Assembly (NCBI GenBank): GCA_945878845.1
Contig: CAMCUB010000001.1
Span: 62,001 to 126,000, forward strand
From: Erythrobacter sanguineus
GTDB lineage: Bacteria > Pseudomonadota > Alphaproteobacteria > Sphingomonadales > Sphingomonadaceae
Reading direction: 5' to 3'
DNA: 64,000 nt
In this document: piece by piece, positions 1-8,609 of the stretch
Numbering within the stretch: the first letter of the stretch is position 1
Layout of the letters: every line of letters starts with the position of its first letter
Translations under genes and position numbers: made by a program
The notes under the pieces: model-generated
Databases searched by the model: none
What the model saw: only the letters and a program-made list of their open reading frames with translations
Told to the model about the DNA's origin: nothing

Positions 1-1008
1 AACGTGGTCGATCCGCTCGGCGGCTCGCACTATATCGAGGCCTTGACCGCCACGCTGGTGGCCGAGGCCGAGGCGATGATGGCCGAGGTGGACGCCGCGG
101 GCGGGATGACCGCCTATGTCGCCACCGGCGCGCCCAAAGCCGCGATCGAGCGCGCGGCGGCGGAAAAGCAGACCCGCGTCGACAAGGGCGAGACGGTGAT
201 CGTCGGCGTCAACAAGTACCGGAAGGAAAGCGAGGACGCGCTCGAGACGCTCGAGGTCGACAACCAGATGGTTCGCACCGGCCAGATCGCCCGCCTCGCC
301 GCAGTGCGCGAAGGCCGCGACGAGGCTGCGTGCCGTGCGGCTTTGGCGGAACTGACGGCAGGCTGTGCGGATGGTGCGAACGTGCTGGCGCTGGCAGTTG
401 AAGCCGCGCGCCACGACGCGACCTTGGGCGAAATTTCCTCGGCAATGGAAGAGGTCTTCGGCCGTCACGATGCCACCCCCGCGCCGGTCAGCGGCGTCTA
501 TGCCAGCGCCTATGAATTCGACCGCCGCTGGGCGCAGGTGTTGGACGGCGTGGAAGCCGTAGGCCGCCGCCTCGGTCGCGCGCCGAAGATTATGATCGCC
601 AAGATGGGCCAGGACGGCCACGACCGCGGCGCAAATGTGATCGCTTCGGCGTTCTCTGACATGGGCTTCGACGTGGTCAGTGGCCCCCTGTTTCAGACCC
701 CCGAAGAAAGCGCCGCGATGGCGCTGGAGAAGGACGTCGACGTGGTCGGCGCGTCCAGCCTCGCGGCGGGCCACAAGACCCTGATCCCCGAACTGATCCG
801 CCTCCTGCGCGAAGCCGGTCGCGGCGACATCAAGGTCACCGCAGGCGGCGTGATCCCCCCGCAGGACTACGATTACCTGCGCGAGGCGGGGGTGCAGGGG
901 ATCTATGGCCCCGGCTCGAACGTGGTGGAGTGCGCGGCGGATATCCTTGTGCTGCTCGGCCACAACATGCCGCCGCTGGATGGCGGACTGGACGAGGCGG
1001 CGGAATGA
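1..1008 (+). CDS. scpA: methylmalonyl-CoA mutase, C-terminal part (5' end outside window)
   Basis: Adenosylcobalamin-dependent isomerisation of methylmalonyl-CoA to succinyl-CoA, the last step of propionate catabolism. The frame is open from base 1, so the gene starts upstream. The visible part covers the end of the TIM barrel (VVDPLGGSHYIE near the start) and the complete B12-binding domain. The base-off cobalamin motif DGHDRG is at 613-630, with the axial His codon at 619-621, followed by the GxS/GG elements (VVGASSLAAGHKT, VTAGGVIPPQDY). This is the pattern of the large catalytic subunit or of the homomeric enzyme. The stop overlaps the next start by 4 bases (ATGA), which suggests translational coupling. 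The propionyl-CoA carboxylase alpha subunit lies 3.8 kb downstream, in the same pathway. Confidence 0.95.
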   Translation, partial: NVVDPLGGSHYIEALTATLVAEAEAMMAEVDAAGGMTAYVATGAPKAAIERAAAEKQTRVDKGETVIVGVNKYRKESEDALETLEVDNQMVRTGQIARLAAVREGRDEAACRAALAELTAGCADGANVLALAVEAARHDATLGEISSAMEEVFGRHDATPAPVSGVYASAYEFDRRWAQVLDGVEAVGRRLGRAPKIMIAKMGQDGHDRGANVIASAFSDMGFDVVSGPLFQTPEESAAMALEKDVDVVGASSLAAGHKTLIPELIRLLREAGRGDIKVTAGGVIPPQDYDYLREAGVQGIYGPGSNVVECAADILVLLGHNMPPLDGGLDEAAE

Positions 1009-1751
1009 GGATTGTCGCTCCCTCCCTGATGGCCGCTGCTGCGCTGCTTTCCTTCGGCAACGGCGCGAGCGCGCAGCAGTCGGCAACCGGCGGCCCGACG
1101 GTAACGATTTACGCCCTCGACGATTATGGCGATTCGACGGTGATCCGTCCGGCCCGCGCCCAACCCGGTTATCAGGAGTGGCTAACGCCTGCGGACTTCC
1201 CCGCAGAGGCCTTCGATCCGGAGCGCTTGCGGTATTATCGGATCCGGCTTGTGGTGGGGCCGGATGCTAGCGTGACCGATTGCCAGCCGATCGGCGAGAC
1301 TCCTGCTGAAATCGCCGCGCGGGCTTGCGAGGCGGTGCTGACCCGTGGGCGGTTTGTTCATGCGCTGGATTCCTCCGGAGCCGCGAAAAGCGGAACGCAT
1401 ACGCTCGGCATTGTGCTGCAGGTGCTGAAACCCGGCGATTGGGCCGGGCTCTCGCCTGCGCCGCCGCCGCTGGGCTGGCGGAACACCAAGCCGGTGATCC
1501 GCGATCTGAAGCTTCTGCTGCTTCCGGCCGACGGGAAGAGATTCACAGAGCTTGCACCCAGCTTGTGGGCCGATATCGATGCCAAGGGCCGCGTCACCAG
1601 GTGCCGCATCCGCTTCTCCACCGGCACTGACGCGGGCGATGCCGAGTTATGCCGCCGCATGGCCAAGGCCAAGTTCGATCCGGCCCGCGATCCCGCGGGC
1701 AACAAGGTGCCAATGCAGGGTTTCTACGTGACCTTTTCTGTCGCGCAGTGA
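1005..1751 (+). CDS. exported protein with TonB-C-like repeats, function unknown
   Basis: A 248-residue protein starting at the ATG that overlaps the mutase stop. Residues 1-23 form a signal peptide (hydrophobic AAAALLSF, then GASAQ), so it should be periplasmic. Two regions (about 60-130 and 165-248) each show the pattern of a TonB C-terminal-like unit: a VVGPDASVTDC or ADIDAKGRVTRC strand followed by a Cys and a closing FVH/KFDPA element. Such proteins are common and uncharacterised in sphingomonads. The ATGA overlap suggests co-translation with the mutase, but nothing in the sequence ties it to propionate metabolism. Confidence 0.75.
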   Translation: MRIVAPSLMAAAALLSFGNGASAQQSATGGPTVTIYALDDYGDSTVIRPARAQPGYQEWLTPADFPAEAFDPERLRYYRIRLVVGPDASVTDCQPIGETPAEIAARACEAVLTRGRFVHALDSSGAAKSGTHTLGIVLQVLKPGDWAGLSPAPPPLGWRNTKPVIRDLKLLLLPADGKRFTELAPSLWADIDAKGRVTRCRIRFSTGTDAGDAELCRRMAKAKFDPARDPAGNKVPMQGFYVTFSVAQ

Positions 1752-1800
1752 AGCAGGGCGCGAGGCCCAAGGGCTGGACGAGGCGGCGGAGTAGGCGCTA

Positions 1801-1914
1801 CTCCTTCGTGGTTGCGAGCGGAGCGAAGCAATCCAGTTTCGGACCGTTCCGCATGTCGAAACGGCAGTCACTGGATTGCCGCGTCGCCTGCGGCTCCTCG
1901 CAATGACGAAGGAG
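1801..1914. repeat. long imperfect inverted repeat, copy 1
   Basis: The left arm (from CTCCTTCGT, containing GAAGCAATCCAG) is complementary to the right arm (CTGGATTGCC through CTCGCAATGACGAAGGAG), with a central loop. Related elements occur at 3275-3380 and 54685-54790. It looks like a REP/MITE-type intergenic element. Its right end (AAGGAG) lies 11 bases before the GTG start of the next gene and is the best Shine-Dalgarno available to it. Confidence 0.8.
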
Positions 1915-1925
1915 AGTGATTCGCT

Positions 1926-2237
1926 GTGAGCACCGACCGGTATGATGGCAAACCGTTCCTGCGTTTGCTGGACAGCTATGTTCTCGCCGCAATCGGAGAA
2001 TTGCCGCGCGAGCAGCATGAAAGCTTGCAGGACATGGAACCGAAGCTTCGTAGCGTTTACGGCACCGAGGGCGACTGGCGTCAGATTGTTGCAACCCAGA
2101 TGGGATTCCCGGACGATTTGCCAGCTACCATCAAGGTGATCTGGGACAATGGTGTGGCGAAGATACGCGCGAGCGGTATGAACCCCGACCCTTCTGAGTT
2201 TATTCGACACTTCGTCGATACGAATTTTCCTCATTAA
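1926..2237 (+). CDS. hypothetical protein, 103 aa
   Basis: Small soluble acidic protein starting at GTG (1926), with AAGGAG 11 bases upstream that belongs to the preceding inverted repeat. No signal peptide, membrane segment or recognisable motif. Its base composition is somewhat less GC-rich than its neighbours. The sequence (DWRQIVATQMGFPDDLP, later IRHFVDTNFPH) reads as a compact helical protein. It sits between the mutase-linked gene and bioB, on the same strand, 15 bases before bioB, so it may be co-transcribed. I do not recognise the family. Confidence 0.6.
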   Translation: MSTDRYDGKPFLRLLDSYVLAAIGELPREQHESLQDMEPKLRSVYGTEGDWRQIVATQMGFPDDLPATIKVIWDNGVAKIRASGMNPDPSEFIRHFVDTNFPH

Positions 2238-2252
2238 GCTTAGGACGCCGAC

Positions 2253-3263
2253 TTGACCCACCCCCGCACCGACTGGACCCGCACCGAAATCGCGGCCCTC
2301 TTCGACCTGCCCTTCACTGAGCTGCTGTTCCAGGCGGCGAGTGTCCACCGCGCCTTCCACCCCGCGACCGAGGTCCAGCTGTGCACCCTGCTCAGCATCA
2401 AGACCGGAGGGTGCCCGGAGGATTGCGGCTATTGCTCGCAGTCGGTGAAGGCGGACTCCGGCGTCGAGGCGACCAAGCTGATGGACGTGCAGGCGGTGCT
2501 CCAGCGCGCGGCGCAGGCGAAGGATGCCGGCTCGCAGCGGTTCTGCATGGGCGCGGCGTGGCGCAATCCCAAGGACCGCGACATGCCCGCGATTGTCGAG
2601 ATCGTGAAGGGCGTGCGCGACATGGGCCTTGAGACCTGCATGACGCTGGGGATGCTCGAGCCCCATCAGGCCGACATGCTGGCCGAGGCGGGGCTCGACT
2701 ATTACAACCACAACATCGACAGCTCGCCCGAATATTACGAGCGCGTCATCTCCACCCGCGACTTCCAGTGCCGGCTCGACACGCTCGATCACGTGCGCAA
2801 GGCGGGCATCAATGTCTGCTCCGGCGGGATCGTCGGCATGGGCGAGACGCGCGAGGACCGGGTGGGGTTCGTGCACACGCTCGCGACCCTGCCGCAGCAC
2901 CCGGAGAGCGTGCCAGTCAATGCGCTGGTGCCGGTGAAGGGCACGGTGCTGGGCAACATGCTGGCCGACACGCCGCTCGCCAAGATCGACGATATCGAGT
3001 TTGTGCGGACCGTCGCGGTCGCGCGCATCACCATGCCGCGCTCGATGGTGCGGCTGTCGGCAGGACGCGAGTCGATGTCCGAGGCGACGCAGGCGCTGTG
3101 CTTCCTTGCGGGCGCGAACTCAATCTTTACCGGCGACAAGTTGCTGACCGCGCCCAATGCGGGCGACGACAAGGACGGCGCGCTGTTTGCCAAGCTGGGT
3201 CTCACGGCGCTGAAGGGCGAGGAACCGGCGCGCGCGTGCAAGAGCGCGGTGCCGGCGGAGTGA
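2253..3263 (+). CDS. bioB: biotin synthase
   Basis: Radical SAM enzyme that inserts sulfur into dethiobiotin. The protein has 336 residues, usual for the family, and uses a TTG start ([17 protein letters not shown]). The radical-SAM cysteines are C54, C58 and C61 ([10 protein letters not shown]). The [12 protein letters not shown] and [13 protein letters not shown] segments are characteristic of BioB. No other bio genes are visible here. Instead the gene lies between methylmalonyl-CoA mutase and a biotin-dependent carboxylase, so it plausibly supports that carboxylase. Confidence 0.97.
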   Translation: MTHPRTDWTRTEIAALFDLPFTELLFQAASVHRAFHPATEVQLCTLLSIKTGGCPEDCGYCSQSVKADSGVEATKLMDVQAVLQRAAQAKDAGSQRFCMGAAWRNPKDRDMPAIVEIVKGVRDMGLETCMTLGMLEPHQADMLAEAGLDYYNHNIDSSPEYYERVISTRDFQCRLDTLDHVRKAGINVCSGGIVGMGETREDRVGFVHTLATLPQHPESVPVNALVPVKGTVLGNMLADTPLAKIDDIEFVRTVAVARITMPRSMVRLSAGRESMSEATQALCFLAGANSIFTGDKLLTAPNAGDDKDGALFAKLGLTALKGEEPARACKSAVPAE

Positions 3264-3274
3264 AGTCTCGCATT

Positions 3275-3380
3275 TCGTCATTGCGAGTCGCAGGCGAAGC
3301 AACCCATGGCCTGCCCTCGGCCCGAGTGCGACCGGTCGTTCATGGATTGCTTCGTCGCCCTCGGCTCCTCGCACTGACGA
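3275..3380. repeat. long imperfect inverted repeat, copy 2
   Basis: The left arm TCGTCATTGCGAG and the right arm CTCCTCGCACTGACGA are near-complementary. The inner arms contain GCAACCCATGG and CATGGATTGC. Same family as the copies at 1801-1914 and 54685-54790. It fills the whole space between bioB and the esterase gene; its end (GACGAGGGA) directly abuts the next ATG and supplies the ribosome-binding purines. Confidence 0.8.
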
Positions 3381-3384
3381 GGGA

Positions 3385-4233
3385 ATGGTGAAGTTCCGCT
3401 TTTTCCTGCTTTGGCTCCTTGTCGCCGCTACGGTGGCGCGCGCAGAGCCTACCCCCCAACCCCTCACCATCGGCGAGACGGTGACGCTCGAAGCGCTCGG
3501 CCAGAGCCGCACGGTCAACATCATCCTGCCGCCGGACTACGCCAGCGAGCACGAGAAACGCTGGCCAGTGGTCTACCAGCTCGACGGGGCGATGAAGCAG
3601 GACCTGATGATGGGCGCAGGCCTGATGCGCTGGGGCGCGCTGTGGGGGCGCAGCGCGGATGCGATCGTGGTGGGGATCGAGACGAAAGATCGCCAGCGCG
3701 AATTGCTGCCCGCGACGCAGGACCCCGCCGAGGCCAAACGCTTCCCAACCGCAGGCGAGAGCGCCGCCTTCCGCGCTTGGATCGCGGAGACGGTCAAGCC
3801 GATGGTCGAGGTCCGCTACCGCACCGATGGCCGCGCGATCCTTGTCGGTGAGAGCGCGGCGGGGCATTTCGTGGTCGAGACCTGGGCCGAGGCGCCCGGC
3901 CTGTTCACCGGCTATGCCGCGATCAGCCCCAGCCTGCAATGGGACTTCGAGGCATTGAGTCGCCGCCCGCTCGGCGAGGGCCAGCGCCCCCCGCTCTACC
4001 TCAGCCTCGCCGACGAGGGCGGGGCGACCGAGACGGGCATGGAGCGGCTGCTCGCCGCGCTACTGCAGAGCCAACCCTACTGCTTCTCCGACCGCCGCAA
4101 GGAGCTGCGCCACGCCACCGCGCTCCACGGCCTCCTGCCCGAGGCGCTGCAATATCTGCTGCCGACCAAGGCCGATTGGCTCGAGGAATACGGGATGGTC
4201 TTGAGGTGCGACAGGAGGGGAGGCGAAAGATGA
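3385..4233 (+). CDS. secreted alpha/beta-hydrolase, putative esterase
   Basis: A 282-residue protein with an N-terminal signal peptide (FFLLWLLVAATVARA, cleavage after ARA). The body matches the esterase D/Fes-like family (DUF/putative esterase): a strand with NIILPPDY, then WPVVYQLDG, the nucleophile elbow GESAAG with Ser in the GxSxxG arrangement, and LYLSLADEGG near the expected acid. A His in ATALHGLLPEAL is the likely third catalytic residue. Related enzymes cleave siderophore or sugar esters; the substrate here cannot be told. It ends with an ATGA overlap with the next exported protein. Confidence 0.8.
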   Translation: MVKFRFFLLWLLVAATVARAEPTPQPLTIGETVTLEALGQSRTVNIILPPDYASEHEKRWPVVYQLDGAMKQDLMMGAGLMRWGALWGRSADAIVVGIETKDRQRELLPATQDPAEAKRFPTAGESAAFRAWIAETVKPMVEVRYRTDGRAILVGESAAGHFVVETWAEAPGLFTGYAAISPSLQWDFEALSRRPLGEGQRPPLYLSLADEGGATETGMERLLAALLQSQPYCFSDRRKELRHATALHGLLPEALQYLLPTKADWLEEYGMVLRCDRRGGER

Positions 4234-4637
4234 TCCGCCGCGCGGCCCTGCTGCTGGCACTCGCGGGTTTGGCCGCACCGCTTCCGGTGGAGGCCTGTTC
4301 CTTCAGCTGGGTCAAGGGCTCGTCGCCCCGCGACATTCCGCGCCGCGGGGATGTTTTCGAGGTTCGCGGCGCGTTCAAGTTCGTCGATGGGCGGACGGGT
4401 GAGGACATCCCCGAAGGTGCCAGCGAGATCTCGTTCGAGCCCGGTACGGGCGAGTTGCTGGGCCGGATCGTGCGCAAGAGCGGCAAGGTGATGCTCACGC
4501 GCCAGTACTACAGCGAGTTTTCGGTCGACTGTCAGGCCTACCTTGCGCCGCTTTCCGCAGGGACCGGAAGGTTCTGGCTCGAAAAGCGGCGCGGCAAGGA
4601 TGGCCGCTACCGGCTCTTGATGTGGAAGCCTGACTGA
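4230..4637 (+). CDS. exported hypothetical protein, 135 aa
   Basis: The start codon overlaps the esterase stop (ATGA). Residues 1-23 form a clear signal peptide (AALLLALAGLAAPLPVEA), followed at once by a Cys (ACSFSW). A second Cys occurs in FSVDCQAYL, so one disulfide is possible. The rest is beta-rich (GDVFEVRGAFKFVDG, RYRLLMWKP). No known domain recognised. Co-translated with the esterase, so they may act together in the periplasm. Confidence 0.7.
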   Translation: MIRRAALLLALAGLAAPLPVEACSFSWVKGSSPRDIPRRGDVFEVRGAFKFVDGRTGEDIPEGASEISFEPGTGELLGRIVRKSGKVMLTRQYYSEFSVDCQAYLAPLSAGTGRFWLEKRRGKDGRYRLLMWKPD

Positions 4638-4774
4638 CGGCGCCCGGCTTTCCGATCGACACCGGGCTGCCTTCAGCAAGCGGGATGCCGCCCCAAATCC
4701 GCTAGCTTGCCTGCCAGCCCAACCGTCGGCATAGCCGCTGGGCACAAGACACCCCTTGGAGAGAGGTCTCACCC

Positions 4775-6835
4775 TTGTTCTCGAAAATCCTGATTGCCAA
4801 CCGCGGCGAGATCGCCTGCCGGGTCATCACCACCGCCCGCAAGATGGGGATCAAGACCGTTGCGGTCTATTCCGATGCTGACGCGCGCGCACCCTTTGTC
4901 GCGATGGCGGACGAGGCGGTGCATATTGGCCCGTCGCCCGCGGCGGAAAGCTACCTGATCGCCGACAAGATCATCGCCGCGTGCAAGCAGACGGGCGCGG
5001 AAGCGGTGCACCCGGGCTACGGCTTCCTGTCCGAACGCACCTCCTTTGCCGAGGCGCTCGCCAAGGAGAACATCGCCTTTATCGGCCCGCCGGTCGGCGC
5101 AATCGCCGCGATGGGTGACAAGATCGAATCCAAGAAGCTGGCCAAGGAAGCGGGCGTCAATGTCGTCCCCGGCTTCGTCGGCGAGATCGAGGATACCGAG
5201 CACGCGGTGCGCATCTCCAACGAGATCGGCTATCCGGTGATGATGAAGGCCAGCGCGGGCGGCGGGGGCAAGGGGATGCGCCTTGCCTACAGCGAAGCCG
5301 ATGTGCGCGAGGGCTTCGAAAGCGTGAAGCGCGAAGGCCTCAACTCCTTCGGCGACGATCGCGTGTTCATCGAGAAGTTCATCCTCAACCCGCGCCACAT
5401 CGAGATCCAGATCCTCGGCGATCAACACGGCAATATCCTCTATCTGAACGAGCGCGAATGCTCGATCCAGCGCCGCCACCAGAAGGTTGTCGAGGAAGCG
5501 CCGTCGCCCTTCGTCACGCCCAAGATGCGCAAGGCGATGGGTGAGCAATGCGTCGCCCTGTCGCGCGCGGTGGGGTATTACTCCGCAGGCACGGTCGAGC
5601 TGATCGTCAGCGGCGCGGACCCGACGGGGGAGAGCTTCTACTTCCTCGAAATGAACACGCGGCTTCAGGTCGAACACCCCGTCACCGAAGCGATCACCGG
5701 GATCGATCTGGTCGAGCAGATGATCCGCGTCGCGGCCGGCGAGAAGCTCGCGATGACGCAGGACGATATCGGGATCGACGGCTGGGCAATCGAGAACCGC
5801 GTCTACGCCGAAGACCCCTATCGCGGCTTCCTGCCCTCCACCGGACGGCTGGTGCACTACGCGCCGCCGCTCCCCGGCTGGCAGGAGGACGAGACCGTCG
5901 CTGGTAAGGCCCGGCGCGGGGTCGCGCGAGGCACCGGATCGGTGCGCGTCGATGACGGCGTCTATGAGGGCGGCGAGGTTTCGCGCTTCTACGACCCGAT
6001 GATCGCCAAGCTGATCACCTGGGCCCCGACCCGCGACGAAGCGGCGGACTTGCAGATCGAGGCGCTCGACAACTTCCGCATCAAGGGCCTCGGCCACAAT
6101 GTCGATTTCCTCAGCGCGATCATGCAGCACCCGCGCTTCCGCTCGGGCGAGCTGACCACCGGTTTCATCGCCGAGGAATATCCCGAAGGCTTCCACGGCG
6201 CGGCGACCTCGGACGAGGTCAAGCGCCTGCTCGCAGCGGTCTGCGCGGGCAACGAGTTCACGCTGCAATCGCGCGCGCGGCGCATCTCGGGCCAGCTCGA
6301 TGGCGATGACGGGCGCGAGGGCGTGCTCCGGGCGACCACGCAATGGCTCGTGAAGCTCGGCGACGAGCGTTTCGAAGTCACGCTGGGCGATGGTCATGCG
6401 ATGGTCGACGGCGTGCGGGTCGAAGGCACCTGCACCTGGCTTCCCGGCATGGCGCAGGCCGAGGCCACCGACGGCGCGGGTCTCAAGCTCGGTCTGATCG
6501 TCGAGCGGGTCGGCAACCAGTGGAAGGTGACAACGCGCGGCGCCGCGCACACCGCGCTGGTGTTGCCGCTGCGGCTCGCCCGGCACGAATCGCTGATGCT
6601 CGAGAAGGTCCCGCCCGATCTGTCGCGCCTGCTGATCTGCCCGATGCCCGGGATGCTGGTGAAGCTCCACGTCGCGGAAGGGGAGACCGTGCAACCCGGC
6701 CAGCCGCTGGCTACCGTGGAGGCGATGAAGATGGAGAACATCCTGCGCGCCGAAAAGGAAGGCGTGATCGCCAAGATCAACGCCGCCGAGGGCGAGAGCC
6801 TCGCGGTCGATGCGGTGATCCTCGAACTGGAGTGA
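4775..6835 (+). CDS. pccA: propionyl/acetyl-CoA carboxylase, biotin-containing alpha subunit
   Basis: A 686-residue protein with biotin carboxylase and biotin carrier domains. N-terminal FSKILIANRGEIACRVI, the ATP-grasp glycine loop ASAGGGGKGMR, the EMNTRLQVEHPVTE catalytic segment and a central BT-like linker are visible. The C-terminal biotinyl domain has EAMKM with the biotinylated residue at Lys652. Length and linker fit PccA better than AccC. It uses a TTG start preceded by a purine stretch (GGAGAGAGG). It makes (S)-methylmalonyl-CoA together with a beta subunit not in this window; the mutase at the start of the window then uses the epimerised product. Acetyl- or methylcrotonyl-CoA specificity cannot be excluded from sequence alone. 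Confidence 0.93.
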   Translation: MFSKILIANRGEIACRVITTARKMGIKTVAVYSDADARAPFVAMADEAVHIGPSPAAESYLIADKIIAACKQTGAEAVHPGYGFLSERTSFAEALAKENIAFIGPPVGAIAAMGDKIESKKLAKEAGVNVVPGFVGEIEDTEHAVRISNEIGYPVMMKASAGGGGKGMRLAYSEADVREGFESVKREGLNSFGDDRVFIEKFILNPRHIEIQILGDQHGNILYLNERECSIQRRHQKVVEEAPSPFVTPKMRKAMGEQCVALSRAVGYYSAGTVELIVSGADPTGESFYFLEMNTRLQVEHPVTEAITGIDLVEQMIRVAAGEKLAMTQDDIGIDGWAIENRVYAEDPYRGFLPSTGRLVHYAPPLPGWQEDETVAGKARRGVARGTGSVRVDDGVYEGGEVSRFYDPMIAKLITWAPTRDEAADLQIEALDNFRIKGLGHNVDFLSAIMQHPRFRSGELTTGFIAEEYPEGFHGAATSDEVKRLLAAVCAGNEFTLQSRARRISGQLDGDDGREGVLRATTQWLVKLGDERFEVTLGDGHAMVDGVRVEGTCTWLPGMAQAEATDGAGLKLGLIVERVGNQWKVTTRGAAHTALVLPLRLARHESLMLEKVPPDLSRLLICPMPGMLVKLHVAEGETVQPGQPLATVEAMKMENILRAEKEGVIAKINAAEGESLAVDAVILELE

Positions 6836-6882
6836 CCGGGTCCGCGCGCGCTGCTTGACGGCGCGCGCGGGTTCATTACCGG

Positions 6883-6903
6883 TTTGCGTCAAACAGACGC
6901 AAA
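6883..6903. promoter_or_regulatory. perfect inverted repeat, possible operator
   Basis: TTTGCGTC, a 5-base spacer, then GACGCAAA: eight perfectly paired bases per arm. It lies 48 bases after pccA and 179 bases before the next start. There is no T-tract, so it is not a usual terminator. Regulator unknown. Confidence 0.4.
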
Positions 6904-7081
6904 GATGCGCCGCGCCGCAAGATCATTCCAAAGTCTGTTGTAGCTTTGCGCCAGTTTAATGATTTCCGACGGAAAATTCCCCGTCGCTCTGTCTTACAAT
7001 TCGACTTGTGAGAAACTCTCCCTGCCGAATCGCGGTATTCCCCGCGCTTCGTGGATTGAATCTCAGTGGGAGGATTTGATC

Positions 7082-7363
7082 ATGGCACATACTGGCACGG
7101 GGTTCTTCGACCGGAAGGGCCATTTCTTCAAAACCGCGCGCGAGGCGACGGTGAGCGATCTGGCGGGCTTGCTGGGGCAGATCGGCGAGGGCGAGAGCCT
7201 TGCGCCGGGCATCGCCTACATGCTGCTCGAACGCCGCGCCGAAATCGAGCGCCTGTTCGCCGAGCATGACCTGATGCTTGAGGAAGAGGCGGCAATGAAG
7301 GCCGCACGCGGTGCGGAAGCGAGCGACAATATCGCCAAGCTGCCGAGCCGCCCGGCGCATTGA
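7082..7363 (+). CDS. hypothetical protein, 93 aa
   Basis: The ATG at 7082 is chosen because it follows GGGAGGA at good distance and starts a typical sequence (MAHTGTGFFDRKGHFFK). The open frame extends upstream to 6959, but that part has unlike composition. The protein is small and soluble, with helical segments (TVSDLAGLLGQIGEG, MLLERRAEIERLFAEH) and no membrane segment. I do not recognise a characterised family; the beginning resembles small conserved sphingomonad proteins. It converges on the acetyltransferase gene. Confidence 0.65.
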   Translation: MAHTGTGFFDRKGHFFKTAREATVSDLAGLLGQIGEGESLAPGIAYMLLERRAEIERLFAEHDLMLEEEAAMKAARGAEASDNIAKLPSRPAH

Positions 7364-7373
7364 ATGTGCGCGG

Positions 7374-7832
7374 TTAGTCCAGTGCCAGATGGAGGCACTG
7401 GTTGAAGTCGGTGAGGACGTAATCGGCGAAGGCCGGGCCATTCACGAACCCGCGCCGCCGGTAGAGCGCCAGCGCCGGCTCGAAGGCGGGGCCGCTGCCG
7501 GTCTCGAGGCTGAGGCGCGATAATCCCTCGGCGCGGGCGTGGGCGATGATCGTCTCGAGGAGCGCTGCCGCGATTCCCTGCCGCAGGAAATCGGGGTGAG
7601 TGCGCATCGACTTTACCTCGGCCGAACCCGCATCGAGCCGCTTCAGCGCGCCGACCGCGGCGATCCGATCGCCCACCTCGACCGCCCACACCGTGACGCC
7701 CTCAGCCTGCAAGCCTGACAGGTCGAGCGCAAAGCTGAGGCCGGGCGGGGAGCCTTCAAGCATGGCGCGCTGGTGGAAGGCGACAAGGTCAGCCACGCGG
7801 GGGTCGGCAAGGTCTGCGAGAGCGATGTGCAC
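7374..7832 (-). CDS. GNAT-family N-acetyltransferase
   Basis: A 152-residue protein with the GNAT fold in order: ADLADPRVADLVAFHQRA (alpha1/2), VWAVEVGDRIAAVGALKRL (beta2-3), VKSMRTHPDFLRQGIA (beta4 and motif A, with the Q/RxxGxA acetyl-CoA pyrophosphate loop as RQGIAA), then SLETGSG and ALYRRRGF (motif B). Substrate unknown. It ends the minus-strand run aroK-aroB-cyclase, 6 bases after the cyclase, so it is probably in the same operon. Confidence 0.88.
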   Translation of the reverse strand: MHIALADLADPRVADLVAFHQRAMLEGSPPGLSFALDLSGLQAEGVTVWAVEVGDRIAAVGALKRLDAGSAEVKSMRTHPDFLRQGIAAALLETIIAHARAEGLSRLSLETGSGPAFEPALALYRRRGFVNGPAFADYVLTDFNQCLHLALD

Positions 7833-7838
7833 CGGGCG

Positions 7839-8609
7839 CTAGTCCTCGATCATCGCCACCGCGCGGATCCAGCCGGCGCTGGCGCGCTCGATCTTCACCG
7901 GGAAGCAGCTGACCGTGAAGCCGTGCGGCGGCAGCGTGGCGAGGTTGGCGAGCTTCTCGATCTGGTAATAGGGACGGATGCGCCCGGCCTTGTGGCCCTC
8001 CCAGATGATCGCAGGATCGCGGGTCTCGGCCCAGCGCTTGGCGGTGTGGCTGAAGGGTGCATCCCAGCTCCAGGCATCGGTGCCAACCACCTCGATGCCT
8101 TGGGCGGTGAGCCACAGGGTCGCCTCGGCGCCGAGGCCGACGCCCTGATCGGTGAAGCCCTCGCTGCCGTAGACCGCGCCCGATTGCACCAGCACGATAT
8201 CAAGCGGTTGCAGGGTGTAGTTGATGTTGGCGAGCGACTTCTGCACCTCGGCGGCGCTGACGACGTGGCCGTGGGGCATGTGGGTGAAATCGAGCTTCAC
8301 CCCGGGGCGCAGGAAGCGGTCGAGCGGAGCCTCGTCGATACTCGGCGCAGGGGTCGCGCCGTCATCGGTGGTCGAATGGAAGTGCCACGGCGCGTCCATG
8401 TGGGTGCCGTTGTGGGTGGACAATTCGACGAACTCCACCGCCCAGCCTTCGCCATCGGGCAGGTCTTCGCGCTTGAGGCCGGGGAAGAACATCGCGATCT
8501 GCTCCCACGTGCTCTCGTGGGTCATGTAAGTGACTTTGGGCCGCATCACCTCGGGATCGGAGACGACGTCGTTGGTGATCGGGATCGAGAGGTCGATGAA
8601 GCGGGTCAT
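7839..8609 (-). CDS. cyclase / kynurenine-formamidase-like metal hydrolase
   Basis: A 256-residue member of the cyclase family (PF04199 type). It carries the signature HNGTHMDAPWHF, i.e. HxGTHxDxPxHF, which binds the catalytic metal. It begins TRFIDLSIPITNDVV, as usual for these enzymes. Family members include N-formylkynurenine formamidase (KynB) and isatin hydrolase; which reaction applies here cannot be read. The start overlaps the aroB stop by 4 bases (ATGA), so translation is probably coupled to shikimate-pathway genes. Confidence 0.85.
   Translation of the reverse strand: MTRFIDLSIPITNDVVSDPEVMRPKVTYMTHESTWEQIAMFFPGLKREDLPDGEGWAVEFVELSTHNGTHMDAPWHFHSTTDDGATPAPSIDEAPLDRFLRPGVKLDFTHMPHGHVVSAAEVQKSLANINYTLQPLDIVLVQSGAVYGSEGFTDQGVGLGAEATLWLTAQGIEVVGTDAWSWDAPFSHTAKRWAETRDPAIIWEGHKAGRIRPYYQIEKLANLATLPPHGFTVSCFPVKIERASAGWIRAVAMIED

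Noticed and set aside
4769-6892. Long minus-strand open frame opposite pccA (707 codons)
   Set aside because: Shadow of the high-GC pccA reading frame: His/Arg/Asp-rich composition, no motif, and no gene of this kind known. The same applies to similar long antisense frames opposite addA, secA, mfd, ahcY and recG.
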